Shown piece by piece: positions 42,510 through 50,641 of a stretch of 64,000 bases of DNA (positions within the stretch are counted from its first letter, which is position 1; each line of letters begins with the position of its first letter). A program made the translations under genes and the position numbers. Below the pieces are notes generated by a model. The model saw nothing but the letters and a program-made list of their open reading frames with translations. It was not told the DNA's origin and ran no database searches. The stretch comes from an uncultured Oscillospiraceae bacterium (lineage in GTDB: Bacteria; Bacillota; Clostridia; Oscillospirales; Ruminococcaceae): contig CAJUSD010000007.1 of assembly GCA_910589145.1 (NCBI GenBank), forward strand, positions 1 to 64,000. The letters are read 5' to 3'.

Positions 42510-44361
42510 TTTCCCTTGCCCCTTCCTGATAGTATTTACTTTGTACTTCATACAAACCAGCATACTTGCCACCCAGCCTCAAAAGCTCATCATGGGTTCC
42601 TTCCTCACAGATACCAGCCTTGTCAATCATAATAATACGGTCGCAGAACCGGGTGGAGGCAAGCCGGTGTGAAATATAGACCGAAGACTTTCCACTGGTC
42701 ATTTCATTATATTTTTGATACATCTCTGATTCGGAAATCGGGTCAAGGGCCGCTGTCGGTTCGTCAAGGATAATAAAGGGGGCATCTTTGTACAGAGCGC
42801 GGGCGAGCATAAGGCGCTGGATTTCACCGCCGGACAGCATCGTTGCATCTTCATATACCTGGCGGTTCAGGTGTGTTTCATAACCGTCAGGCAGGGATTC
42901 TATTTTTTGTCTTAGGCTGGCTTTTTCCACGCAGCCCTTTACACGGTCCAAATTGATATCTGTTTCACTTTGGGCTACATTTACCGCAACAGTTCCTGCA
43001 AGCAGAGAAAAATTCTGGAACACTGCTGAAAACATCTCATAATAGTCCCGGCGGTTAAAGTCACGAATATCCCTGCCATCCAGCAGGACTTTGCCCTGGG
43101 TTGGATCCAGATATCCGCAGATTAATTTAACCAATGTTGTTTTTCCTGCTCCGTTAAGCCCTACGACAGCCAGCTTTTCACCGGGATGGAGGGTCAGGTT
43201 AATATTGGTCAAAGTGTCCTTTTGGGCTCCAGGATAACGGAAGGACACATTTTCCAGTTTAATCTCGTAATCTTTTTTCATTGCTTTCAGTGGTTCGCCG
43301 TCCTCAAACCGGAAAATTTCAGGATATTCAAGGCATTCCCTCACAATAGAAATGTCAAGGGATTGTTTATAAAGCGTGCTGAATCCTGAAAGGATGCCTG
43401 TGACCCATGTTGTAAAACCGCTGATTGCCGTAAAGTAAAGGAGGAATCCCGCTGCACTGATCCCGCCGGATATAACCTGGATAGTCAGATAAGCATAGGC
43501 AATCCCACTGCGAAGGAAAGCAAAAATAACATCAATGATTTTTGCCCAGAGGTAAACCCCTTCCGCCCTCTGACGGAACGCCATAAATGCGCCCATTGCT
43601 TTGTTATACAGATCATCAATCCATGAGCGGAGGCCGAATATGCGTATATCTTTAGCCGCGCTCCAATCTTTAGCCTGGCCGGAAAGATACTCCATCTGTT
43701 TGACATATTCCGACTTTTCATCACGATGGCGGTATTCGTAACCCTTTAAGTAATTTCCGAGAAAATAACCGGCTGTCGTTGTCACCAAAACAACCAGGAT
43801 TAAAACCGGCTGAACTGCTGTCAGCATATTTACATAGATCAAAAATCCAATTAAATTTGTGATAAGGGTTGTAAGTGTTTCCCATACTGCTTCAGTAGCC
43901 TGGCTGTTGCTGCCGGCAGCTTCATTGGATTCTGCAAGCAGCTTTTTAAATTTGTCATGATCCAGGTTGGGATAGGATGTTGTCGCTGCTTTATGGTTTA
44001 AAAGCTTGATAATCTCTGTACGAACCGATATCCTGCCATACAGTTTGTTTTCGTTGACATAGGAGGATGCCGCTGATACAAACATAATGCCGGCAGTAAA
44101 AGCGATTATCGTCCATAACAGCTCCGAAACAGAACCTTTCCTTTCCAATACCGATAATATAGTTGGGGATACATACAGATTTACCAGGTTATTCGCCACT
44201 GCCAGCCCTGCTGCCAGCAGGCTGAGGATAATGACTTTTTTCTCCTTTGCTGTCCAGGCCAGCTTTACCATGAACCATGCGTTTTGGAACATATTGTATT
44301 TTGGTTTTGGTGCTTTTTCCTTTTTTGCTTTTAGGGACATTGCGTTGTTTGCAGATGCCAT
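42499..44361 (-). CDS. ABC transporter, fused permease and ATPase (first subunit)
   Basis: This is a 620-residue half-transporter with membrane segments in about 45-320. Its ATPase carries Walker A GLNGAGKTT, signature LSGGEIQRLMLARALY and Walker B FIILDEPTAALD. It starts after GAAAGGAAGG and is the first gene of its operon. A two-component system of the LytTR type lies directly upstream, with matching direct repeats in the promoter region, so control by that system is likely. Confidence 0.9.
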   Translation of the reverse strand: MASANNAMSLKAKKEKAPKPKYNMFQNAWFMVKLAWTAKEKKVIILSLLAAGLAVANNLVNLYVSPTILSVLERKGSVSELLWTIIAFTAGIMFVSAASSYVNENKLYGRISVRTEIIKLLNHKAATTSYPNLDHDKFKKLLAESNEAAGSNSQATEAVWETLTTLITNLIGFLIYVNMLTAVQPVLILVVLVTTTAGYFLGNYLKGYEYRHRDEKSEYVKQMEYLSGQAKDWSAAKDIRIFGLRSWIDDLYNKAMGAFMAFRQRAEGVYLWAKIIDVIFAFLRSGIAYAYLTIQVISGGISAAGFLLYFTAISGFTTWVTGILSGFSTLYKQSLDISIVRECLEYPEIFRFEDGEPLKAMKKDYEIKLENVSFRYPGAQKDTLTNINLTLHPGEKLAVVGLNGAGKTTLVKLICGYLDPTQGKVLLDGRDIRDFNRRDYYEMFSAVFQNFSLLAGTVAVNVAQSETDINLDRVKGCVEKASLRQKIESLPDGYETHLNRQVYEDATMLSGGEIQRLMLARALYKDAPFIILDEPTAALDPISESEMYQKYNEMTSGKSSVYISHRLASTRFCDRIIMIDKAGICEEGTHDELLRLGGKYAGLYEVQSKYYQEGARENEE

Positions 44362-44397
44362 AGGAAACCACCTTCCTTTCTGATGGTATATTATCAG

Positions 44398-44428
44398 AAA
44401 AAATCGCCCCCGAATGGTTTCGGGGACG
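44398..44428 (-). terminator. Terminator of the LytTR two-component operon
   Basis: On the minus strand CGTCCCCGAA and TTCGGGGGCG form a stem with an ACCA loop, followed by ATTTTTTC. It lies between the histidine kinase gene and the ABC operon. Confidence 0.75.
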
Positions 44429-44456
44429 AATTGTTATTTCCGGGTGATGAATTGTA
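44425..44456. promoter_or_regulatory. Candidate LytTR-type direct repeats before the ABC exporter operon
   Basis: GACGAATTGTT (44425-44435) and GATGAATTGTA (44446-44456) repeat in the same orientation exactly 21 bases apart. AgrA/LytTR regulators bind pairs of about 9-bp repeats at this spacing. The site lies about 65-95 bases before the ABC start codon. One repeat overlaps the terminator stem. Confidence 0.5.
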
Positions 44457-44517
44457 ATTATGTGCAGCAATGAAAGGTCATTATTTTTGGGGGACAAAGC
44501 CCCCTTTCAAAAATTTA

Positions 44518-45180
44518 TTAAATCTGCGGCAGCAGTATCTCGGTAGTAAAGGCCCCGTCCTCGCTGTTGCGGCTGATATATCCATCCAAACGCTCTATAA
44601 TTGTGTCAATCCGAACCAGCCCGAATCCATGGCCTTCCCCTTTGGTGCTTTGGAACCGTTTTCCTTCCTTTTTCAGCTTCTTTCCAGCGGTAAAGTTGGT
44701 AAAGGAAATATAAAGCTGTGTATTCTTCATGTCCATATACACACGGATAATACGTTCCTTTTCCGGCAGCTTTACACTGGCTTCGATTGCATTGTCAAAC
44801 AGGTTCCCAATAATACAGCAAAGGTCAATCTCCGACGATTTCAGCTTTACCGGAATATGTGCGTCGGCAATAACACGAATCCCCTTGGACTTTGCCAGGG
44901 AGATTTTAGAATTCAAAATTGCGTCAGTCATAGGGTTTCCTGTCTTAATAACTGGGTCAACTTTCATCAAATCTTCGTCCAGCAGGTCAAGATAACGCCT
45001 GATTGCCTCCCAATCCTCCTTTGCAGCATATGCCTTCATTGTCTGGATATGGTTTCGGTAATCATGCCGCCATCCCCGTATCTGATGGTACATATTATCT
45101 ACTTCCCGGTAATGTGTTTCAATCAGTTCCTGCTGGTATGAGGCGATTTTTTTATCTATTTTCTTTGAAAAGAATCCCAT
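44518..45180 (-). CDS. GHKL-domain sensor histidine kinase, lacking a membrane sensor
   Basis: This is a 220-residue protein. The ATG at 45180 follows GAGGTG, and a GTG three codons upstream is possible. A helical dimerisation segment carries the phospho-acceptor His in RHDYRNHI (about 38). The ATPase has the N box NLFDNAIEA (about 125) and the G box GEGHGFGL (about 182), as in AgrC-type kinases. The usual multi-pass membrane sensor is absent; the first residues are charged, so the protein is soluble. How it would sense a signal is unclear. Confidence 0.88.
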   Translation of the reverse strand: MGFFSKKIDKKIASYQQELIETHYREVDNMYHQIRGWRHDYRNHIQTMKAYAAKEDWEAIRRYLDLLDEDLMKVDPVIKTGNPMTDAILNSKISLAKSKGIRVIADAHIPVKLKSSEIDLCCIIGNLFDNAIEASVKLPEKERIIRVYMDMKNTQLYISFTNFTAGKKLKKEGKRFQSTKGEGHGFGLVRIDTIIERLDGYISRNSEDGAFTTEILLPQI

Positions 45181-45185
45181 ACATT

Positions 45186-45884
45186 TCACCTCATATTGAT
45201 AATTGCCCGGTTGACCCCTTCATATGCCCCTCTGGGAAGCGGAATCGCGGCTCCGTCGTTTAATTTGATTTCCGTTTTTGTTACCCGGCTGATTTGTGTC
45301 AGATTTACAATAACAGAACGCCCTGCACGGTAAAACCGATCATCCAGCTCCCTTTCCAATTCCCCAAGGGTCATTTTTACAACATGGTCGGCGGATGCGT
45401 GGATTGTCACATAATTGCCGGATACCTCTGCATATCTAATCTGGTAAATTGGGACGCGGATCATTTCTCCGCTGGTTTCAAAATTCAAAATCTTTTCATT
45501 TTTTGACAATTTTTCCGCCGCTCGGTTTAAAACCGTAAATAGTTTCCCCTCTATTACAGGCTTCATTAAATAGTGAAGGGCAGCCACTTCATAGCCTTCG
45601 GAAATATAATCCGAATAACCTGTAATAAACACAATTTGGATTGTATCGTTATCCCTGCGTAATTTTTTTGCCATGGTTACTCCGTCCATATCTCCCATTT
45701 CTATATCAAGCAAGAGGATATCATAATCGCTTTCTTCGGCATAATGGAACAGGAAACTTTCTGCAGAGGGAAAAGAGGAGATATGCACTGCATGACATTC
45801 CAAACCAGCCCATTTATTAACCAGCTCAGATATATACTGTCTGTCCAAAGAGGAATCATCGCAGATTGCAACTTTGTACAGCAT
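45186..45884 (-). CDS. LytTR-family response regulator (AgrA-like)
   Basis: This 232-residue protein has a receiver domain (AICDDSSLDRQ, the phosphorylated Asp in ILLLDIEMGDMDG, VFITGY, LMKPV with the conserved Lys) and a C-terminal LytTR DNA-binding domain (YRAGRSVIVNLTQISRV, IPLPRGAYEGV). Its stop codon is within a few bases of the kinase start. It probably controls the neighbouring ABC exporter through the direct repeats at 44425-44456. Confidence 0.93.
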   Translation of the reverse strand: MLYKVAICDDSSLDRQYISELVNKWAGLECHAVHISSFPSAESFLFHYAEESDYDILLLDIEMGDMDGVTMAKKLRRDNDTIQIVFITGYSDYISEGYEVAALHYLMKPVIEGKLFTVLNRAAEKLSKNEKILNFETSGEMIRVPIYQIRYAEVSGNYVTIHASADHVVKMTLGELERELDDRFYRAGRSVIVNLTQISRVTKTEIKLNDGAAIPLPRGAYEGVNRAIINMR

Positions 45885-45942
45885 TATATCACGTTCCTTT
45901 CATACAAAGATGTTTTTCGTCTGTGCCGAACGCTCATCCTGC

Positions 45943-45979
45943 AAAAAAGGGACCGCCTTTTTATTGGCTGGCCCCTTCT
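45943..45979 (-). terminator. Terminator of thiW
   Basis: On the minus strand AAGGGG-CCAGCC faces GGC-GGTCCCTT with small bulges, followed by TTTTTT. It lies just after the thiW stop. Confidence 0.7.
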
Positions 45980-45990
45980 AGTTAGACGCT

Positions 45991-46479
45991 TCATTTTTCA
46001 ATCACACGGGTTTTCTGCAAAGCAGCAATTACGACGGATGCTATCAATGTCCCCCCTGTTGTACTGACCAGAAAGGGCAGGACATAGCCAAACAATACTG
46101 CGTCTTTTGCCATAAAGAAAACCGCTATTGGATAAGCCGCCAATCCTCCAATCAAGCCAGTTCCAAGCACTTCCGAAATATACGTTACAGAAAGTTTCTT
46201 TGTAAAATGAAATGCAAGGCCGCAGAACAAAGCGCCGCACATACTGCCAGGAAAAGCAAGCAGGCTGCCTGTTCCAAGGGATACCCGTATCAATGAAGTA
46301 AGGAAAGCCATACCTATACCATATCCAGGGCCCAGGAGGACCGCGGCAAGGACATTGACCATATGCTGGACAGGAAAGCATTTCGATGCACCTACAGGGA
46401 AACTGAAGGGAGAACAAACAACCCCCAGAGCAACGAGGATTCCGGCAAGCGTTATTTTTCGTATCTGCAATTTTGACAT
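45991..46479 (-). CDS. thiW: ThiW, thiazole-specific substrate-binding (S) component of an ECF transporter
   Basis: This is a 162-residue membrane protein with about five hydrophobic segments. The ATG at 46479 follows CGGGAGG. The ThiW pattern is clear: ITLAGILVALGVVCSPFSFPVGASKCFPVQHMVN near the start, then GPGYGIGMAFLTSLIRVSLGTGS. It brings in the thiazole precursor using a shared ECF energising module encoded elsewhere. Its supply would feed ThiM and ThiE encoded 6 kb away. Confidence 0.93.
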   Translation of the reverse strand: MSKLQIRKITLAGILVALGVVCSPFSFPVGASKCFPVQHMVNVLAAVLLGPGYGIGMAFLTSLIRVSLGTGSLLAFPGSMCGALFCGLAFHFTKKLSVTYISEVLGTGLIGGLAAYPIAVFFMAKDAVLFGYVLPFLVSTTGGTLIASVVIAALQKTRVIEK

Positions 46480-46503
46480 GGAACCAACCTCCCGAATCAA
46501 ATA

Positions 46504-46545
46504 AAATAGGGACACCCTGGCACGCCTGCGCAGGCACGTCCCACC
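46504..46545 (-). terminator. Terminator of the TPP riboswitch
   Basis: On the minus strand GGGAC...GTCCC encloses GCCTGCGCAGGC and is followed by TATTTTATTT. It is placed between the TPP aptamer and the thiW start, as expected for transcription attenuation. Confidence 0.65.
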
Positions 46546-46566
46546 TAAAAGATTCGGTGAAGTACA

Positions 46567-46655
46567 TCCCTACGTTGGCATTACCCAAATCAGGTTATCG
46601 GGTCGAAACCGCAATTAGTTTCCTCTCAGCCGGCAAAGGCCAGCTCCCCGTGTGT
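46567..46655 (-). promoter_or_regulatory. TPP riboswitch upstream of thiW
   Basis: The minus strand carries the aptamer hallmarks in order: ACACGGGGAGC, GGCTGAGAGGAAA, GACCCGATAACCTGATT, then TGGGTAATGCCAACGTAGGG. These are the pyrimidine- and pyrophosphate-sensing cores of the THI element. A terminator follows, so binding of thiamine pyrophosphate should switch thiW off. Confidence 0.96.
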
Positions 46656-46790
46656 CTTACAAAAAATTATAACGGATTCTAAAATTTTTTTCAACCTTTT
46701 TTTGCAGAGAAAACCATGTTCTATATGAAATATTATAGCATTTCTATAAAAATTGTGTTAAAATACTAAAAAAGACAGGAGGGATTTCCC

Positions 46791-48212
46791 ATGAACGTCC
46801 AGTTACCAAAAATACAGGTTCCTGAATTCCCTGAAAAAAAGGTAAGTATTGAAGAATTTGGCGCAGTCCCCGACGGCATAACTATGAATACCCAGTCTAT
46901 CAACGCAGCGATTCTTTCCGTCAGCGAAGCAGGTGGAGGAACAGTCGTCATTCCGGCAGGATACTGGAAAACAGCGGCAATAGAATTAAAGGACAATGTC
47001 CATTTACATACCGAGCAAGGAGCATTTATTAAATTTTCCGGCGATTGGCGGAATTATCCATTAATTCATTCACATTTTGAAGGGTTTCCCACAGCACGGT
47101 GCATCTCCCCTATTTATGCCAACGGTGCGGAAAACATTGCAATTACAGGAAACGGCGTATTTGACGGCGCAGGGGAAAACTGGCGCGTTTGCAAAAAATG
47201 GAAATTTACAGCTCCCCAATGGGAGGAACTAAAACAAAAACCAGGCATTTACTATGAAGAAAAAGGGGAAAACAGCCTAATATATCCCTCTGAAGCCAGT
47301 TATAAAGGAAACAAGTATAACAACGCCCATGGGGGAATGGTTGACAATCTGGAAGAAGCGGAAGCATATCGGATTTTCTTCCGACCGGTGATGGTGAACC
47401 TTGTCAACTGCAAACGGATCTATTTGGAGGGGATTACCTTCCAGAATTCTCCGGCGTGGTGCTTGCATCCCCGTATGTGCGATGATATTCTCATGGAAAA
47501 GGTCAGTATGCGCAATCCCTGGTATGCACAGAACGGTGATGCTTTGGATTTAGAATCCTGCCATAATGTAGAAATCCGCGGCTGCATTTTCGACGCCGGT
47601 GATGACGGCATCTGTATTAAATCCGGCAAAAACAAACCTGGACGGGATACAGAACGGGCAACAGAAAACGTATGGATTCATGATTGCATTGTGTACCATG
47701 GCCATGGAGGGTTCGTTGTAGGAAGCGAAATGTCCTGTGGGGTTAAAAATATTTTGGTGGAGAACTGTACCTTTACCGGAACCGATGTTGGCCTTCGGTT
47801 TAAAAGCTGTCTTGGGAGAGGCGGAACAGTGGAAAATCTTCTAATCCGCAATATCCGTATGGATAACATTAAAGAACATGCCATTGTGATGAACATGGGG
47901 TATAGTTCAGCTATTGGCAGTGAAAAGGATATTGAAAAGCAATATCCAGATGAAGATGTTCCAGAATTCTGCAATATCCACATGGAAGATATCCTTTGTA
48001 TTGGTGCTAAAAGGGGAATTGAAATCAGCGGCCTGTTGAAAAAGCCAATTCATGATATTACAGTGAAAAATTCATTTATCCAGGCAGAAGAAGGCGTGCG
48101 CTGCCGTCTCTGTAAAGATATTCGTTTGGAAAACGTTACGATTGCCTCTGACGGAAAGGAACAGCTCTTTGCAAAAGAGAATATCTGCGGAGAATATCAG
48201 TCAGAATTTTAA
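46791..48212 (+). CDS. GH28 (polygalacturonase-like) glycoside hydrolase
   Basis: This 473-residue protein has a right-handed beta-helix. All GH28 catalytic motifs are visible: NGDALDLES (N-x-D, about 244), DAGDDGICIKSG (DD, about 264), HGHGGFVVGSE (GHG, about 304) and LRFKS (R-x-K, about 335). VSIEEFGAVPDG near the start is typical. No signal peptide is found, so it should act on short oligosaccharides inside the cell. An AGGAGGG site precedes the ATG. It stands alone between thiW and the DUF134-Mrp operon. Confidence 0.92.
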   Translation: MNVQLPKIQVPEFPEKKVSIEEFGAVPDGITMNTQSINAAILSVSEAGGGTVVIPAGYWKTAAIELKDNVHLHTEQGAFIKFSGDWRNYPLIHSHFEGFPTARCISPIYANGAENIAITGNGVFDGAGENWRVCKKWKFTAPQWEELKQKPGIYYEEKGENSLIYPSEASYKGNKYNNAHGGMVDNLEEAEAYRIFFRPVMVNLVNCKRIYLEGITFQNSPAWCLHPRMCDDILMEKVSMRNPWYAQNGDALDLESCHNVEIRGCIFDAGDDGICIKSGKNKPGRDTERATENVWIHDCIVYHGHGGFVVGSEMSCGVKNILVENCTFTGTDVGLRFKSCLGRGGTVENLLIRNIRMDNIKEHAIVMNMGYSSAIGSEKDIEKQYPDEDVPEFCNIHMEDILCIGAKRGIEISGLLKKPIHDITVKNSFIQAEEGVRCRLCKDIRLENVTIASDGKEQLFAKENICGEYQSEF

Positions 48213-48275
48213 ACGAACGGTAATGTGTGAGCAAAAACCGCAGATTCGCACTGACATAGTAAAGAAAAAGGGATT

Positions 48276-48322
48276 CGCGGCCAGGGGGATGTGCAGCATA
48301 GCTGCACATCCCCCTGGCCGCG
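48276..48322. repeat. Perfect 22-bp hairpin with a 3-base loop
   Basis: CGCGGCCAGGGGGATGTGCA and two more bases pair exactly with the complement after the loop ATA. A second stem (CAGTTCAGC/GCTGAAC) follows. No T run is present. The surrounding 48213-48777 has no supported gene; a ribosome-binding-like AAGGAGGTG at 48532 leads only to a two-codon frame. Confidence 0.7.
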
Positions 48323-48458
48323 CCAGTTCAGCTCCGCTGAACCGAACCCGTAAAACGCGAAACGCCCCTAACCTAATATGTATGCTGTGGATGCGGTCAC
48401 AAAACAAATGAGGGAATATATTCTATCAAAATGCAAAAACGACACCTGCTGTCTACTT

Positions 48459-48490
48459 TACCTTTGCTTGACAAGGGCCAAGCAAAGGTA
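48459..48490. repeat. Collapsed copy of the family R1 repeat (ends only)
   Basis: TACCTTTGCTTGACAAGGGCC is followed directly by AAGCAAAGGTA. These are the two terminal sequences of family R1 (compare 1160-1178 and 1380-1390) with the whole interior missing, making a near-perfect palindrome. Confidence 0.6.
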
Positions 48491-48694
48491 AAGTATTGGA
48501 TTTTTATAATAGAGAAAAATGATGAATTTACAAGGAGGTGCTTTTATACTATGTTTATGTGAAGGAATAATAGCGACAGGTATTGATTAAGTTGAACAGC
48601 TAAATGCACATCCTTGATATTGTATTGTATATAAGAGCCTATTCAAAATCCCACCCCTCATCAATCCACACACGTTGAGAGACTGAAACTTCTA

Positions 48695-48738
48695 AGAAAA
48701 AATCCCACCTATAGGATGTTTATTCCATAGGTGGGATT
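48695..48738 (-). terminator. Terminator of the DUF134-Mrp-NifX-like operon
   Basis: On the minus strand ATCCCACCTAT and ATAGGTGGGAT form an 11-bp stem followed by TTTTTTCTT. It lies about 40 bases after the last gene of the operon. Confidence 0.88.
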
Positions 48739-48777
48739 AAATATTGGTCGTTTTGTTAGGTGCATTAGCCTTTTCTG

Positions 48778-49179
48778 TCAATGGTGGCAGCTATGCTCGC
48801 CGCATCCTCCATTATGGTGGCTGCAATGATGCCCTTCTTCTCCATCATGATGGTGGCAGGAAACCGGGGAATCATTGTCCAACGTTCCGTGCAAATAGGC
48901 ATTAACAGCCTCTTCCGTTGTACCTTCTGCACCGGAAACAACTTTTATCCCCATATTTTCCAAAGCATTTACTGCTCCAGGGCCAATTCCACCGCAGACA
49001 GCTGTATCCACATGAAATTCCTTTAAAAATCCCGCCAGCGCCCCATGGCCGTTTCCCATGGTCGGCTGGATTTTTTTGTCCGCTATTTTCCCATCTTCAA
49101 CCGTAAACAATGTAAACTCCGGTGTTTTGCCAAAATGTTGAAAAACGTTTCCACTCAAACTTGGAACTGCTATTATCAT
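48778..49179 (-). CDS. NifX/NifB-like (dinitrogenase Fe-Mo cofactor binding domain) protein with His/Cys-rich tail
   Basis: This 133-residue protein has residues 1-105 in the NifB/NifX/NafY ligand-binding fold (MIIAVPS, FQHFGKTPEFTLF, AVCGGIGPGAVNALENMGIKVV). The last 25 residues are a run of His and Cys (CHHHDGEEGHHCSHH...), likely a metal-holding tail. Such proteins often sit beside Mrp-type ATPases and help carry Fe-S or other metal clusters. No nitrogenase genes are near, so nitrogen fixation is not implied. Confidence 0.88.
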   Translation of the reverse strand: MIIAVPSLSGNVFQHFGKTPEFTLFTVEDGKIADKKIQPTMGNGHGALAGFLKEFHVDTAVCGGIGPGAVNALENMGIKVVSGAEGTTEEAVNAYLHGTLDNDSPVSCHHHDGEEGHHCSHHNGGCGEHSCHH

Positions 49180-49228
49180 AGAAATTTCCTCTTTTCCGTT
49201 TTTTACAAAATAAAAGTACTATCCCAAG

Positions 49229-50074
49229 TTATTTTGAACAGAATGAAACTACTCTGTCACATACATGATCCATCAAATCCGTTTGATACTCTTCAATCCG
49301 TCCTTCGTCGCAGGCACGGGCTGCCTTTGGGTCAATAGGAAGTTTAGCCAAAACAGACAGATCATGTTTAGAAGCAATTTCATCAATATGGCTTTCCCCA
49401 AAAATGTGGTATTCTTTCCCACAGTCAGGGCATTTAAAGTAACTGTAGTTTTCCACCAGTCCAATAATGGGAACATTCATCATTTCAGCCATCTTTACCG
49501 CTTTGGCAACAATCATGGATACCAGGTCCTGGGGAGAAGTCACAACAATAATCCCATCTACTGGAATAGACTGAAACACGGTCAAAGGAACATCGCCAGT
49601 TCCGGGAGGCATATCAACAAACATAAAATCAACGTCAGTCCAAATAACGTCAGTCCAAAACTGTTTAACAGTTCCTGCAATAATAGGCCCGCGGACAACA
49701 ACAGGATCTGCATCGTTTTCCAGAAGCAGATTGACTGACATAATATCAATACCGCCTTTAGAAGAAACAGGGAGAATTCCCATTTCATTACCTGCAGCCG
49801 GGCCGGTAACGCCAAAAATTTTAGGGATAGAAGGGCCGGTAATATCCGCGTCAAGGATTGCCGAAGTGTATCCTTTACGGGTCATTGTTACAGCCATAAG
49901 GGATGTAACAAGGGATTTCCCTACGCCGCCTTTGCCGCTGACAACTCCTATGACCTTTTTAATGGAACTAAGCTTATTGGGTTTTTCTAAGAAGCTTTGA
50001 GGCGTACCACCTTCCCGCGAGGCACAGTTGGCGGAACAGCTTTCACAGTTATGGGAACACTGGGGTTCACTCAT
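49229..50074 (-). CDS. Mrp/NBP35-family P-loop ATPase (iron-sulfur cluster carrier)
   Basis: This is a 281-residue protein. The ATG at 50074 follows GAAGGAGAG and overlaps the DUF134 gene by 8 bases. The N terminus has four Cys (CSHNCESCSANC), as in NBP35-like members. The deviant Walker A is VVSGKGGVGKSL (about 44), with MPPGTGD in the middle, and a C-x2-C pair in FKCPDCGKEY (about 215). These proteins hold and transfer Fe-S clusters. Confidence 0.93.
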   Translation of the reverse strand: MSEPQCSHNCESCSANCASREGGTPQSFLEKPNKLSSIKKVIGVVSGKGGVGKSLVTSLMAVTMTRKGYTSAILDADITGPSIPKIFGVTGPAAGNEMGILPVSSKGGIDIMSVNLLLENDADPVVVRGPIIAGTVKQFWTDVIWTDVDFMFVDMPPGTGDVPLTVFQSIPVDGIIVVTSPQDLVSMIVAKAVKMAEMMNVPIIGLVENYSYFKCPDCGKEYHIFGESHIDEIASKHDLSVLAKLPIDPKAARACDEGRIEEYQTDLMDHVCDRVVSFCSK

Positions 50075-50432
50075 TTTTATTCTCTCCTTCATTTGCAGGG
50101 GGATGTGTATGGCAGCAATGGCGGCAGGGCCGCTGGCTGTCACAACAGTCGCTTACTACATAATTACCCCCGTCTATTAAAATTGTTTTGCCCATTGTTA
50201 ACGCCAGGGCTGTTTTCTGCCGGGCTGAATACAATATCCTTTGAAATGTTCCGCGGGATATCCCCATACGTTCTGCAGCCATATCCTGTTCCATTTCTTC
50301 TAAGTCTGCTAAACGCAGAGATTCCAGTTCTTCAACAGAAAGGGTTACTGGTATCCCTGTGTGGGGCGCACCGGAAAATTTCCTGTGAGATGGCTCTGAA
50401 CAAACCCGCCGGCATTTTGATCCACGCGGCAT
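50067..50432 (-). CDS. DUF134-family helix-turn-helix protein
   Basis: The protein has 121 residues from the ATG at 50432, which follows a run of G. It begins MPRGSKCRRVC, the classical DUF134 start. It has a sigma-70 region 4-like helix-turn-helix (MEQDMAAERMGISRGTFQRIL, about 50-70) and ends in a Cys-rich tail (CCDSQRPCRHCC). DUF134 genes lie next to Mrp and NifX-like genes in many anaerobes and probably regulate them in response to metal or redox state. First gene of the operon. Confidence 0.9.
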   Translation of the reverse strand: MPRGSKCRRVCSEPSHRKFSGAPHTGIPVTLSVEELESLRLADLEEMEQDMAAERMGISRGTFQRILYSARQKTALALTMGKTILIDGGNYVVSDCCDSQRPCRHCCHTHPPANEGENKNE

Positions 50433-50469
50433 TGTATCCCCCCTTGCATGGATTTTGATTGGCTCTTTC

Positions 50470-50498
50470 AGTATAACGTGCATATGCCCATTTGTCAA
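50470..50498 (-). promoter_or_regulatory. Promoter of the DUF134-Mrp-NifX-like operon with a palindrome in the spacer
   Basis: On the minus strand TTGACA (50493-50498) and TATACT (50470-50475) are 17 bases apart. The spacer holds the palindrome GCATATGC, a possible operator. Confidence 0.75.
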
Positions 50499-50641
50499 TA
50501 AGGGAATTGCCCATAAATAAGGAAAAGCTGATCTGTGGGCACACCCTGAGATGAGTATCACCAAAGGTAGATTAAATATTGCTGTACGAAACAAATTGAC
50601 GTTAATATTAACTATCTGCTACCATATTTATATATTTCAAA

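Noticed and set aside
48532..48560. A gene starting after AAGGAGGTG at 48532
   Set aside because: The frame ends after two codons past the ATG; only a leftover ribosome binding site remains.
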